Assembly (NCBI RefSeq): GCF_946222835.1
Contig: NZ_CAMIHD010000004.1
Location: 62,001-126,000 of the forward strand
Source: an uncultured Corynebacterium sp.
Lineage (GTDB): Bacteria > Actinomycetota > Actinomycetes > Mycobacteriales > Mycobacteriaceae
DNA: 64,000 nt
Reading direction: 5' to 3'
Shown piece by piece: positions 1-8,374 of this stretch. The translations under genes and the position numbers were made by a program. The notes beneath the pieces were generated by a model. The model was not told the origin of the DNA and made no database searches. It was given only the letters and a program-made list of their open reading frames with translations. Position 1 is the stretch's first letter. Each line of letters begins with the position of its first letter.

Positions 1-339
1 GAAGGCTTCTTGGCCCTCGTAGAAATCGGCAGCCGGCAGCCAGATGGCGATATAGAAGCACACGGCCGCCAAGATGGCCATCGCGAAGCCGATATAGACC
101 GCGCGCCGGGTGGATTTAAAGCCATAGCACTCGGAGAGTACGTCGCCGACGATATAGGCCAGCGGGAACAGGAAGAAGGCGCCGTCGGTTACCAGCGGGC
201 CGAGCTGTACACCCTTGGTGGCGTTGATATTAGAAATCAGGAAGGTCACCACAAACACGGTGACCAGCCAGGGGTAGAGAGTAGAGCGGACGGGAATGAA
301 GCGCACTTCAGCGCCGTTCGTTTTTTCCATGCCCGCCAT
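1..339 (-). CDS. Queuosine precursor transporter (YhhQ/VUT family), 3'-truncated by window edge
   Basis: Reading the complement from an ATG at 339 (or in-frame ATG at 330) gives an open frame that runs off the left edge. It starts MAGMEKTNGAEVRFIPVRS and continues with hydrophobic helices and the family-typical stretches FLISNINATKGVQLG and FLFPLAYIVGDVLSECYGF. YhhQ/QPTR proteins import queuosine precursors (preQ0, preQ1 or queuine). The next gene, divergently transcribed 24 bp away, is gluQ, which acts on queuosine in tRNA, so the pair makes functional sense. Only about 113 residues are visible. The family call rests on these motifs and the neighbour; the exact substrate is inference. Confidence 0.8.
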   Translation of the reverse strand, partial: MAGMEKTNGAEVRFIPVRSTLYPWLVTVFVVTFLISNINATKGVQLGPLVTDGAFFLFPLAYIVGDVLSECYGFKSTRRAVYIGFAMAILAAVCFYIAIWLPAADFYEGQEAF

Positions 340-363
340 TGTGCCAGTCCGTAGACTGTGGGC

Positions 364-1248
364 ATGAATTCTGCGACCACCGGCGCCGGCCGCTATGCGC
401 CGAGCCCCTCGGGCGATCTGCACTTCGGCAACCTCCGCACGGCGCTTCTGGCGTGGCTTTTTGCCCACTCGACGGGTCGGCGCTTTGTGGTGCGGGTGGA
501 GGACATCGATAGGCAGCGCTCTTCCCAGGAGGCGGCCGAGCGCCAGCTCGCGGACCTACGCGCGCTCGGGCTGGATTGGGACGGCGAAGTCATCTACCAG
601 CAGGATCGCGATGCCGCTTATGAGCAGGCCTTGGCCCAGTTGCCCACCTACGAGTGCTACTGCTCGCGTAAGGACATCCGCGAAGCCTCCCGCGCCCCAC
701 ACGCCATCCCCGGCCAGTACCCGGGCACCTGCCGCCACCTCACCGAGGACCAGCGCGCGGCCAAGCGCGCCGAGCTTGCTGCCCAGAATCGCAAGCCCGC
801 CCTGCGCCTGCTTGCCGACGTCCCCACTTTCACCATCCACGACGCCCTCCACGGCACCTATACCGGCGACGTCGATGATTTCATCCTGCGCCGCGGCGGC
901 CAGGACACCGGCTGGGCCTATAACCTCGCCGTCGTCGTCGACGATGCCTACCAGGGCATTGACCAGGTGGTCCGCGGCGATGACTTGCTCTCCTCCGCGC
1001 CGCGCCAGGCCTACCTAGCCTCGCTGCTCGGCATCGAAGCACCGGAGTATATCCACGTCCCGCTCGTGCTCAATGAATCCGGTGAACGCCTAGCCAAGCG
1101 CGATGGGGCGGTGACCATGCGGGAAATGGGGGACGTTGTCAAGCAATTGGCAGTCTCGCTGGGATACGAAGCCGCCAGTGCCGCAGAGCTGCTCGCGCAA
1201 TTCGAACCCGACCGCTTAAGCCCAAAGCCCTATATCTGGCGGGGGTAA
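364..1248 (+). CDS. gluQ: Glutamyl-Q tRNA(Asp) synthetase (GluQRS)
   Basis: This is a truncated GluRS-like enzyme of 294 residues with a class I catalytic domain and no anticodon-binding domain. Known paralogues attach glutamate to the queuosine at position 34 of tRNA-Asp. The signature PSGDLHFGN replaces HIGH, and RLAKRDGA stands at the KMSKS position. A CYC-x(n)-Y-x3-C zinc site lies near residue 100. An upstream in-frame GTG (358) exists, but TAGACT (352–357) sits 6 nt before ATG 364, so a leaderless start at 364 is preferred. It carries a copy of the dispersed 16-bp motif at 810–825. Its presence implies that this host has queuosine-modified tRNA, fitting the adjacent precursor transporter. 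Confidence 0.93.
   Translation: MNSATTGAGRYAPSPSGDLHFGNLRTALLAWLFAHSTGRRFVVRVEDIDRQRSSQEAAERQLADLRALGLDWDGEVIYQQDRDAAYEQALAQLPTYECYCSRKDIREASRAPHAIPGQYPGTCRHLTEDQRAAKRAELAAQNRKPALRLLADVPTFTIHDALHGTYTGDVDDFILRRGGQDTGWAYNLAVVVDDAYQGIDQVVRGDDLLSSAPRQAYLASLLGIEAPEYIHVPLVLNESGERLAKRDGAVTMREMGDVVKQLAVSLGYEAASAAELLAQFEPDRLSPKPYIWRG
810..820 (+). repeat. Dispersed motif GCTTGCCGACG, full 16-mer form
   Basis: Exact core followed by TCCCC. It lies in gluQ in coding orientation and is read as Leu-Ala-Asp-Val-Pro. Confidence 0.85.
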
Positions 1249-1259
1249 AATCTGGGCCC

Positions 1260-2840
1260 ATGGACGTTCTTTTGGTGCTCATTGGGCTTATGCTGCTGAC
1301 CGTGTTGGTCGTTGCTATCGGCGATAAAATTGGGCTGCCGTGGCCGGCGTTGCTGACGATCATCACTGCCTGCGCCGTCTTCGTGCCGGGGCTACCCAGA
1401 TTTGAACCGCCCACCGAACTCATCCTGCCCATCTTCCTGCCGCCGCTACTGTGGGCGCTGGCCCGGCGCACTTCGTGGGGCGTTATCCGCGAGCAATGGG
1501 TGACCATCCTGAGCCTTTCCGTGCTGTTGGTTGTCGCCACCACGCTGGCCGTCGGTGCCACGGCCTACGCCTTCTTGCCCGGCATTAGCCTGGCCGCCGC
1601 CATCCTCATCGGTGCGGCCATCGCCCCACCGGACCCCGTCGCAGTCGACGCCGTGGCCGAGCCCGCCGGCATCCCGCGGCGCATCATCACCACCTTGCAG
1701 ACCGAAGGCCTATTTAACGATGCCGCCTCTATCGTTGCCTTCAATCTTGCCTTGACGGCGGTAACCCAAGGCGATGAGCTCTCCTTCGGCGGCGGCGTGC
1801 TGAACTTCTTCTACTCCGCATTCGTCGCGGGCGGCCTGGGGTGGGTCGTTGGTCGGCTGGTGGCGCTGTTTATCACTCACGTCCACGACGTCACCGCGCG
1901 CAACGCACTGACCTGGGTGACGCCGTTCGCCGTCTACCTCATTTCAGAGGAACTCGGTGCCTCCGGCGTTATCGCCGTGGTTATCGCGGCCGTGGAGCTA
2001 AATTCTCGCGCCGATATCCAGGCCGAGGACCGTCTTTCCGGTCAGTCTTTCTGGGAGACCATCGAGCTGCTCTTTACCGGCGTGGCCTTCGGGCTTATAG
2101 GCCTGACGGTCAATACCGCCATCGGGGAAGTGGGCTCGGACCTGTGGCACTCGGTGGTTGTGGGCGTCATCTTGTCCCTTGTGGCCTTTATCGTCCGTTT
2201 GGTGTGGATGTACATCTACTACCGCATCAATGTCTCTCGCGGCCGCCCGCGCGTGGCGCCCTTGCGCCTGCAAGAGGTGCTGCTAATGACGTGGTCCGGC
2301 ATGCGCGGCCTGGTCACTCTGGCGCTGGTTTTGTCCATCCCGGCCGGTGTGTTCAGTTTCCACCACGAGCTCGCGGTCATCGCGCTCACCGTCTTGCTGG
2401 TCACGATGGTGGTGCCTGGTTTGCTGCTGCCGTGGTTGATGGAACGACTCGACCTTACGGAGGCTTCCCAGATTGCCAGCGATAAGATGCGCGCTGCCGT
2501 TGTTGCCCGTGCGCGTGCGGCCAGCATCGAGGCGCTGTCGCACTTCCGGCCAGATGGGCATATAGCGCCCGACGCCGAAAAGGTTGATCCGGAAATTTCC
2601 GCCAACGTTATCCAGTGGCTGGAAGACCGGATTGGCGATGGCGAGGATGTTTCCGAAGACTCCCGCAAGCAACGCGCCTGGCAGGCACGCCACGTAGCAT
2701 TGGAGGCTCGCCGGACCGCTCTGACGGCGGCACAGGAGGAGCTGCTGCGCATGCGCGGCTACCGCGCCTATAACCCGGCCATCGTGGACGAGGTGCTGGA
2801 AGAAATCGACCGCATGGTCTTGGGTACCAAGCGCCACTAG
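1260..2840 (+). CDS. Na+/H+ antiporter, CPA1/NhaP family
   Basis: A 526-residue polytopic membrane protein with roughly 12 hydrophobic helices followed by a hydrophilic C-terminal tail from about residue 410. The family-typical ion-site region reads GAAIAPPDPVAVDAVAEPAGIP, followed by LFNDAASIVAFNLAL. It should exchange cytoplasmic Na+ (or K+) for external protons, for pH and salt homeostasis. The hexamer TAAAAT at 1246–1251 overlaps the gluQ stop and ends 8 nt before ATG 1260, so the gene can be transcribed leaderless from inside the gluQ end. Ion specificity cannot be read from the sequence. Confidence 0.85.
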   Translation: MDVLLVLIGLMLLTVLVVAIGDKIGLPWPALLTIITACAVFVPGLPRFEPPTELILPIFLPPLLWALARRTSWGVIREQWVTILSLSVLLVVATTLAVGATAYAFLPGISLAAAILIGAAIAPPDPVAVDAVAEPAGIPRRIITTLQTEGLFNDAASIVAFNLALTAVTQGDELSFGGGVLNFFYSAFVAGGLGWVVGRLVALFITHVHDVTARNALTWVTPFAVYLISEELGASGVIAVVIAAVELNSRADIQAEDRLSGQSFWETIELLFTGVAFGLIGLTVNTAIGEVGSDLWHSVVVGVILSLVAFIVRLVWMYIYYRINVSRGRPRVAPLRLQEVLLMTWSGMRGLVTLALVLSIPAGVFSFHHELAVIALTVLLVTMVVPGLLLPWLMERLDLTEASQIASDKMRAAVVARARAASIEALSHFRPDGHIAPDAEKVDPEISANVIQWLEDRIGDGEDVSEDSRKQRAWQARHVALEARRTALTAAQEELLRMRGYRAYNPAIVDEVLEEIDRMVLGTKRH

Positions 2841-2850
2841 GCTAGGCGGC

Positions 2851-3186
2851 ATGGATCCCTTCGATTATGCCCAGCTCGAGGATGGGCTGGATTATCTCTA
2901 TGATTTCCTCGACCAAGACCTAGTGGACCGCGTGCGCACCGAGCGCGAGTTTGTGCCGGCCGGGCTAGAAGGCCTGCTTGCCGACGACTCCCTCGACGAC
3001 TACGTCTGGCTCTGGATCAAAGACCCCGGCCCCAATGGTTTCCGGCAATACCTGCGCGATGGGGGCTATTCTGAGGCCGAGGTTTCCCAGGCCTTCCTTT
3101 GGGCGCGTACCGAGTGGGGGATGAATACGCCGCCGCACGTTGCTTGGCTTAAGGCGGATGGCTACGAACCGCCGGTCATCGATTAG
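2851..3186 (+). CDS. Small acidic conserved protein of unknown function
   Basis: 111 residues, strongly acidic, rich in Asp, Tyr and Trp (for example DYVWLWIKDPGPNGF and FLWARTEWGMNTPPHV), with no signal peptide or membrane segment. I do not recognise a family. The start is well supported: TAGGCT at 2838–2843, overlapping the antiporter stop, lies exactly 7 nt before ATG 2851. It contains the dispersed motif at 2976–2986. It may be co-expressed with the antiporter upstream, but no function is inferred. Confidence 0.7.
   Translation: MDPFDYAQLEDGLDYLYDFLDQDLVDRVRTEREFVPAGLEGLLADDSLDDYVWLWIKDPGPNGFRQYLRDGGYSEAEVSQAFLWARTEWGMNTPPHVAWLKADGYEPPVID
2976..2986 (+). repeat. Dispersed motif GCTTGCCGACG
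   Basis: Exact core, coding orientation, read as Leu-Ala-Asp. The extension differs (ACTCCC). Confidence 0.8.
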
Positions 3187-3247
3187 GGGTTAACGCGGCG
3201 TCGGCTAGCGCGGCCGAGCGTCCGCCTGCGCCGAGCAGGTATAACAA

Positions 3248-3287
3248 AAATCCCGGCTCCTTGCTATAACAGCAGGAGCCGGGATTT
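3248..3287. terminator. Inverted-repeat terminator
   Basis: The 13-nt arm AAATCCCGGCTCC (3248–3260) pairs perfectly with GGAGCCGGGATTT (3275–3287), with additional TGCT/AGCA pairing in the loop. It lies between the 2851 gene and the opposing tRNA-Ser and could serve both strands. Confidence 0.75.
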
Positions 3288-3291
3288 CCTC

Positions 3292-3380
3292 TGGCGGAGG
3301 ATGTGGGATTTGAACCCACGAGGGGCGTGAACCCCGCACGCGTTCCAGGCGTGTGACATAGGCCGCTAGTCGAATCCTCC
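3292..3380 (-). tRNA. tRNA-Ser (GGA anticodon)
   Basis: The complement folds as a class II tRNA. The acceptor GGAGGAT/ATCCTCC is followed by discriminator G and an encoded CCA (3292–3294). The anticodon arm CACGC-CTGGAAC-GCGTG gives anticodon GGA. It has a long variable arm (GCGGGG…CCCC) and a T-arm GTGGGTTCAAATCCCAC. It reads UCC/UCU codons. The placement next to the SRP RNA and upstream of dnaX is common in actinobacteria. Confidence 0.95.
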
Positions 3381-3561
3381 GAGAAGAAACATTAGCAGCC
3401 GTGGCAATTATTTTACCAATCGCCAGGTCAGAGCTAATTTTTGGGGATCTAGAGAGGGTTTGTGACGGCAGGGTCTTGGTTCGCACTCCGGCGGCCGGCG
3501 TCTGGTCGTGTGCGCGGAGGTCCATTTGGCTAAACCGGCGCTCGGGCGTTAAAGTAAAGGG

Positions 3562-3655
3562 CAGGATTCCGCGTGGCGTCCATCCTCTGAACTCCCCCAG
3601 GGCAGGAATGCAGCAAGGGTCAGGAGGCTCTGGCGGGTGCGCGGGGTCCCCTTTT
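3562..3655 (+). ncRNA. ffs: Signal recognition particle RNA (small type)
   Basis: The conserved SRP core is visible as GGCAGGAATGCAGCAAGGGTC (about 3601–3621), the apical Ffh-binding loop. The ends pair: GGATTCCGCGT (from 3564) with GCGCGGGGTCC, including G·U pairs, followed by CCTTTTT as a terminator. A -10 box TAAAGT at 3550–3555 fits a transcript start near 3562. The RNA targets nascent membrane and secreted proteins with Ffh. Confidence 0.9.
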
Positions 3656-3718
3656 TGTATGGCGTGCGTTACTATTGGGGGCTAAAAGTCGCCCTATACA
3701 TGGAAGGTAGACATACGC

Positions 3719-4990
3719 ATGTCGCTTCTTACTTTGGAATCGTCCGAACTAACTGAGCTCGCCGCCCAGGTCCGTAAAGACTACGAGGATCTTAAGGCTA
3801 AGGGCCTGAAATTGGACCTGACCCGCGGCAAGCCAGCCAAGGCGCAGCTGGACCTCTCCAATGATCTCCTCGCCCTGCCCGGACTGGGCCATTACACCGA
3901 TGCGGCCGGAAACGACCTGCGTAACTACGGCAACCAAAAGGGCATCAAGGAACTGCGCGACATCTGGGGCAAGCTGACCAACATGGACCCAGAGCTGCTC
4001 GTGGCCGCAGACTCTTCCTCGCTGAACATCATGTTTGACCTGATTTCTTGGGCGTTCCTCTTCGGTACCAATGACTCCGCGCAGCCTTGGAGCAAGGAAG
4101 AAAAACTCAAGTGGATCTGCCCGGTGCCGGGCTATGACCGCCACTTTGCCATCACGGAGCAATTTGGCTTCGAGCTGGTGACGGTGCCGATGGAAGAAGA
4201 CGGGCCGGATGTAGAGGCCGTCGAAAAGCTGGTGGCGGACCCGACAGTCAAGGGCATGTGGGTAGTGCCGATGTTCGCCAACCCCACCGGCGCTGTGATT
4301 TCTGAGGATAAGGCTCGCCGGCTCGCCCGCATGCAGGCCGGCGCACCGGATTTCCGCATCGTGTGGGATAACGCCTACGCCGTGCATACCTTGACTGAAG
4401 AATTCCCGGAAATCCTGCCGATCCTGGACATCGCCGCGGAAGAAGGCAATCCGAACCGCTTCTGGGCCATGTCGTCCACCTCGAAGATCACCTTCGCGGG
4501 CGCGGGCGTGGGCTTTTTCGGTACCTCGGAGGACAACCTCGAGTGGTATCTAGAGCACGCCGGCATTCGCGGCATCGGCCCGAATAAGATTAACCAGCTC
4601 GCGCACCACGAGTTCTTCGGCTCCGCAGAAGGGGTGCGCGCGGTGATGCGCCGTCACGCCGCGCTGATTAAGCCGAAGTTCGATGCGGTGCTGCGCATCC
4701 TGGAAAAGCGCCTGGGCGAGTACGAGGTGGCGCAGTGGACCAACCCGAAGGGTGGCTACTTCATCTCCCTCGACGTTGTCGACGGCACCGCCAACCGAGT
4801 CTGGGAGCTTGCGCGCGACGCCGGCATCCTGCTTACCCAGGCTGGTTCGGCCTTCCCTTATGGTCAGGACGATAATGACCGCAATATCCGCCTCGCCCCA
4901 ACCCTGCCGCCGCAGGAAGAGGTCGAGGCGGCAATGGACGGCGTCGCTACCTGTGTGCTGCTTGCCGCTGTGGAGAAGTTGGGGGCCTAA
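3719..4990 (+). CDS. aspT: Aspartate aminotransferase (corynebacterial AspT type)
   Basis: A fold-type I PLP enzyme of 423 residues. The Schiff-base lysine lies in MSSTSKITFAGAGVGFF, with ANPTGAV and VWDNAYAVH typical of the cofactor pocket and NIRLAPTLPP near the carboxylate-binding arginine. It closely resembles the C. glutamicum aspartate aminotransferase encoded upstream of dnaX, which interconverts oxaloacetate and aspartate and so feeds the lysC–asd pathway further along this window. GGAAGG at about 3702–3707 could be a weak, rather distant ribosome-binding site for ATG 3719. Confidence 0.88.
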   Translation: MSLLTLESSELTELAAQVRKDYEDLKAKGLKLDLTRGKPAKAQLDLSNDLLALPGLGHYTDAAGNDLRNYGNQKGIKELRDIWGKLTNMDPELLVAADSSSLNIMFDLISWAFLFGTNDSAQPWSKEEKLKWICPVPGYDRHFAITEQFGFELVTVPMEEDGPDVEAVEKLVADPTVKGMWVVPMFANPTGAVISEDKARRLARMQAGAPDFRIVWDNAYAVHTLTEEFPEILPILDIAAEEGNPNRFWAMSSTSKITFAGAGVGFFGTSEDNLEWYLEHAGIRGIGPNKINQLAHHEFFGSAEGVRAVMRRHAALIKPKFDAVLRILEKRLGEYEVAQWTNPKGGYFISLDVVDGTANRVWELARDAGILLTQAGSAFPYGQDDNDRNIRLAPTLPPQEEVEAAMDGVATCVLLAAVEKLGA

Positions 4991-5534
4991 AATCAACGCC
5001 GACGAGTCTGCCCTGTGGCTGAGCGAGATTATCCCGGCGCCGCTGGAGTTCCGCTACGTCGATGAGCGCCGGCTAGGCCTCGCCGCGCTTGCCGACGCCC
5101 AATCGCTCGCCCTCACCACCACCTTCAACAACACCGACACCGGCCTGCAGAGCCAAGACGACGGCACCGATGTGCGCTGCGAGCTGTTGACGGTGGCGCG
5201 TACCGGGCAGCCCGAGGTGGCCGCCGCCGTAAACGCCGCGGCCGATACTTTCGAAAAGGCCGACGGTCTGCTTCCGGCGCAGCCGGGCGTGATGCTGCCC
5301 TCCATCCTCGACGCGCCGGGAATCACCGTGCACCACGGACTCTTCATCGCGCCGTACCTGTGGGGCGGGCAGACCCCGCAATTTCGCGAGGAAAGCCGCC
5401 TGACTCTCATCCTGCAGCTGGTCATGCTGACGGATTCGGAATATGCGTTTGGGGTAGAAGAGGGCGTCGGCAAGCTGCAGGGGGCAGTGGCCGAGCAGGG
5501 TATTGACCTGCTGGACTGGTCGCGCGAGGGTTAG
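4962..5534 (+). CDS. SUFU (suppressor of fused)-like domain protein
   Basis: The frame downstream of aspT encodes about 180 residues ending in a segment typical of bacterial SUFU-domain proteins (LQLVMLTDSEYAFGVEEGVGKL, then GIDLLDWSR). The start is unresolved. No ATG is in frame; TTG 4962 or GTG 4953 would overlap aspT, and the recognisable homology begins around 5000. Translational coupling to aspT is likely. Bacterial SUFU proteins are often linked to polymorphic-toxin immunity, but nothing here shows a toxin, so the function is unknown. It contains dispersed motifs in both orientations (5087 and 5465). Confidence 0.6.
   Translation: MPLWRSWGPKINADESALWLSEIIPAPLEFRYVDERRLGLAALADAQSLALTTTFNNTDTGLQSQDDGTDVRCELLTVARTGQPEVAAAVNAAADTFEKADGLLPAQPGVMLPSILDAPGITVHHGLFIAPYLWGGQTPQFREESRLTLILQLVMLTDSEYAFGVEEGVGKLQGAVAEQGIDLLDWSREG
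5087..5097 (+). repeat. Dispersed motif GCTTGCCGACG
   Basis: Exact core followed by CCC. Coding orientation in the SUFU-like gene, read as Leu-Ala-Asp-Ala. Confidence 0.85.
5465..5475 (-). repeat. Dispersed motif, reverse orientation
   Basis: CGTCGGCAAGC preceded by GGG. It is antisense to the SUFU-like gene and is there read as Gly-Val-Gly-Lys-Leu, so the encoded peptide differs from most other copies. Confidence 0.85.
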
Positions 5535-5552
5535 CCGGTAAACTGGCTAACC

Positions 5553-7871
5553 GTGGCTTTATACCGGAAATACCGTCCAGCAACGTTCGCGGAGGTCGTG
5601 GGCCAAGAGCAGGTCACCACGCCGCTATCCGCCGCCCTCGATGCAGGGCGCATCAACCACGCCTATCTCTTTTCCGGCCCGCGCGGCTGCGGCAAGACCT
5701 CCTCGGCGCGAATTATGGCCCGTTCGCTCAACTGCGAGCACGGGCCGACCTCGACGCCGTGTGGCAAGTGCGATTCCTGCGTCTCCCTGGCCCCCGGCGG
5801 CCCCGGAAACCTGGACGTGACGGAGCTTGACGCCGCCTCGCACAACGGTGTGGAGGACATGCGCGAGCTGCGCGATCGCGCCTACTATGCGCCGGCCGAA
5901 TCGCGCTACCGCATCTTCATCATTGACGAGGCGCATATGATTTCGCCCTCCGGCGCTAACGCGCTGCTCAAGGTAGTGGAGGAGCCGCCGGAGCACGTCA
6001 TTTTCATCTTCGCGACCACGGAGCCGGAGAAAATTATCGGCACCATTCGCTCGCGTACCCACCACTATCCCTTCCGCCTGCTGACCCCGCCGGCCATGAA
6101 GGGCTTGCTGCAGCGCACCGTCGAGGCCGAGGGCGTGCAGGTCGAGGACGCCGTATACCCCATGGTCATTGAGGCGGGCGGTGGTTCCCCGCGCGATACG
6201 TTGTCCTTGCTGGACCAGCTGTTGGCCGGCGCCGGGCCCGATGGCCTGACCTATGACCTCGCCCGGCCGCTTTTGGGCGTCACCGATGTTTCGCTGCTTG
6301 ACGACGCCATCGAAACCCTCGCCAACCAAGACAAACCCGGCCTCTTCGCAATGGTCGACCACGTAATCGAGGCCGGCCACGACCCGCGTCGCTTCGCTAT
6401 CGATTTGCTCGACCGCCTGCGCGATCTGATGATCCTGCAGGCCGTACCTGGCGCTATCGAGGCCGGCCTCGTCTCCGCTCCCACTGACCGCGCCTCTGTG
6501 CTCACCGCCCAAGCGCAGCGTTTTTCCGGCCCGCAGCTGACCTACTTGGCTTCTACGGTCAACGATCGCATCAGCGATCTCACCGGTGCGACCTCGCCCC
6601 GCTTGCTGCTGGAAATCATGTGCGCACACCTGCTAATTGGCTCCACCGGCCCTTCCGCGGCTGCCCCCGCTCCCGGCGCAGCCGCCAACGCTGCCGCGGA
6701 CCCGTCTTCCCCGGCTGATCCCGCGACCCCTGCCGTCGCCGGCGCCCAAGACCCCCAGTCCGCTGCAGCCGCCATCATTGCACGCCGCCGCGCCAAGTCC
6801 CAGGAGCAGCAGGCTTCTAGCCCCGCATCCGCGCCTGCGCCGGCATCCGCGTCCGCGTCTGCCGCCCAGCCGCAAGCTCCGTCCCCAACCGAGCAACCAG
6901 CCGCCGAGCCTGAGTCGCACAAGCCGCAGGCGCAGTCGCAGCAGGTTGAGCCTGCCTTGGAAGAGCAGCAGCCGCAACCAGCGCAGCCGACGCAACAGGA
7001 ACCCGATGACCCGTGGCAGCGCGAGCGGCAAATTCCGCAGGCAGAAGCGCCCGAGCGCCAGGCACAGCAGCCAGAGCCGCAACAAGCGCCGGAGGGGCGT
7101 CGCGAGCCATTAGAAAAGCCTGTGCCGGCCCGCGCAGCGGAATCCGCAAAGGAAACCGCGCCGGAAAATGCGCCAGAAACCGTGGCACAGCCCACGGCCG
7201 AGACCGCACAAGCGGCGGAGGAGCCGGCAGGCGACTTCGCAGCGGCCGTGAGGGAGAAGTGGGTGGCGTTGAGGGGGAGCGTCGGAAAGCGGAATAAGGT
7301 GGCCGAAATCATGCTGGCCGAAGCCCGCGTGCTTGGCTTCCGCGATGGCACCCTGACACTGGGGCACACCACCGGCGCACTGGCCGAGCGCATCAACGCA
7401 CCCGCTAATAACTCCGTCATCGTGGAGGTGCTCAAAGAGGAGTTCCAGCGCGATGTGGCCGTGACCTGTGTGGTGGGTACCGACCCGAAAACTGCCGGCT
7501 TCGATGCCCCGCGGCCGCCGCAGCGCAAGGAAGCGTGGACGCCGAACCAGCCAGCGCGCGAGCCTGCCGACGACCAGGAGGCGGAGAGTAAGCAAGAACG
7601 CACGCCTGGGTGGCGCTCGCGCATTGCTCGGGCGACGCAGGCCGCCAAGCAGCGCGATGAATCGCAGTTTAGCAACGGCGTCCCCCTGCCACCTGAGCCC
7701 GAGCCGGACATGTATGAGGCACCGCCCGAGGAGCCGCCGGCCTATACCCGTGACGACGAGGAGCGGGACATGATGGAAGCCGCGCAGTCAACCGGCGAAA
7801 TGGATCATCGCAGCGCTACCGAGGTAGCGATGGAGCTATTGGAACGCGAGCTAGGCGCACGGCGTGCCTAA
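5553..7871 (+). CDS. dnaX: DNA polymerase III gamma/tau subunit
   Basis: 772 residues, clamp-loader ATPase of the replicative polymerase. Walker A is GPRGCGKT (42–49), a Cys4 zinc site is C61/C70/C73/C76, DEAH is at 125–128, and the arginine-finger region reads IRSRTHHYPF. A long Ala/Pro/Gln/Glu-rich linker (about 365–550) precedes a C-terminal domain. GTG 5553 is chosen because the protein then begins with the canonical ALYRKYRPATFAEVVGQ, and TAAACT (5539–5544) ends 8 nt upstream, a leaderless arrangement. I see no convincing slippery frameshift site for a separate gamma form. Confidence 0.96.
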   Translation: MALYRKYRPATFAEVVGQEQVTTPLSAALDAGRINHAYLFSGPRGCGKTSSARIMARSLNCEHGPTSTPCGKCDSCVSLAPGGPGNLDVTELDAASHNGVEDMRELRDRAYYAPAESRYRIFIIDEAHMISPSGANALLKVVEEPPEHVIFIFATTEPEKIIGTIRSRTHHYPFRLLTPPAMKGLLQRTVEAEGVQVEDAVYPMVIEAGGGSPRDTLSLLDQLLAGAGPDGLTYDLARPLLGVTDVSLLDDAIETLANQDKPGLFAMVDHVIEAGHDPRRFAIDLLDRLRDLMILQAVPGAIEAGLVSAPTDRASVLTAQAQRFSGPQLTYLASTVNDRISDLTGATSPRLLLEIMCAHLLIGSTGPSAAAPAPGAAANAAADPSSPADPATPAVAGAQDPQSAAAAIIARRRAKSQEQQASSPASAPAPASASASAAQPQAPSPTEQPAAEPESHKPQAQSQQVEPALEEQQPQPAQPTQQEPDDPWQRERQIPQAEAPERQAQQPEPQQAPEGRREPLEKPVPARAAESAKETAPENAPETVAQPTAETAQAAEEPAGDFAAAVREKWVALRGSVGKRNKVAEIMLAEARVLGFRDGTLTLGHTTGALAERINAPANNSVIVEVLKEEFQRDVAVTCVVGTDPKTAGFDAPRPPQRKEAWTPNQPAREPADDQEAESKQERTPGWRSRIARATQAAKQRDESQFSNGVPLPPEPEPDMYEAPPEEPPAYTRDDEERDMMEAAQSTGEMDHRSATEVAMELLERELGARRA

Positions 7872-7933
7872 GCGACAACCACGGTACACTCGGGCGGTAG
7901 CGAAATTTATAGCTGATTTAGAAAGGAAACAAC

Positions 7934-8302
7934 ATGGCTGACCAAGACCCAATGCAGCAGGCAAATGACATGAACGACCTCATCGCGCAGGCCGCGCAGG
8001 TGCAGGCGGATCTGCAGAAGGCGCAGGAAGAAATCCTCGCCACCAACGTTGAGGGCCAGGCAGGCAACGGCCTAGTTAAGGTGACCATGACCGGCGGCGC
8101 CGAGCTCGTGGACCTGCAGATCGATAAGTCCGTCGTGGATCCGGAGGACGTTGACACCCTGCAGGACCTCGTCATGGGCGCGTTCAAGGAGGCCCACGCT
8201 GCGGCCGGACGCCTAGCACAGGAAAAGATTGGCCCGCTGTCCCAGGGCATGGGCGGCCAGGGCGGCCCGTCTTTTGAGGATGTCTTCGGCGGTAACCAGT
8301 AG
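7934..8302 (+). CDS. ybaB: YbaB/EbfC family nucleoid-associated protein
   Basis: 122 residues with the family layout: an N-terminal amphipathic helix (DLIAQAAQVQADLQKAQEEI), a beta segment (GNGLVKVTMTGGAELVDLQIDKSVV), then a C-terminal helix and a Gly-rich tail. Members form dimers that bind DNA. A good ribosome-binding site (GAAAGGA) lies about 7 nt before the ATG. The dnaX–ybaB–recR order is a classical conserved cluster. Confidence 0.93.
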   Translation: MADQDPMQQANDMNDLIAQAAQVQADLQKAQEEILATNVEGQAGNGLVKVTMTGGAELVDLQIDKSVVDPEDVDTLQDLVMGAFKEAHAAAGRLAQEKIGPLSQGMGGQGGPSFEDVFGGNQ

Positions 8303-8319
8303 TCCGCGCGATACGATAT

Positions 8320-8353
8320 AAGGCCGTTGCCCCGGGGCGGGGCTGCGGCCTTT
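8320..8353 (+). terminator. Hairpin between ybaB and recR
   Basis: AAGGCCG (8320–8326) pairs with CGGCCTT (8346–8352), ending in a short T-run. A GC-rich partial inner stem sits between. It probably attenuates read-through into recR, which begins 22 nt later. Confidence 0.6.
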
Positions 8354-8374
8354 TGCTGATTTTGGGAGTAATTG

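Noticed and set aside
5625..6629. Long open frame antisense to dnaX
   Set aside because: Composition is typical of a high-GC shadow frame (Arg/Gly/His-rich). It has no recognisable domain, and dnaX on the other strand is certain.
5553..7871. Programmed frameshift site in dnaX
   Set aside because: No A6G-type slippery run with a following stem was found. The single frame gives a full-length tau-like protein.
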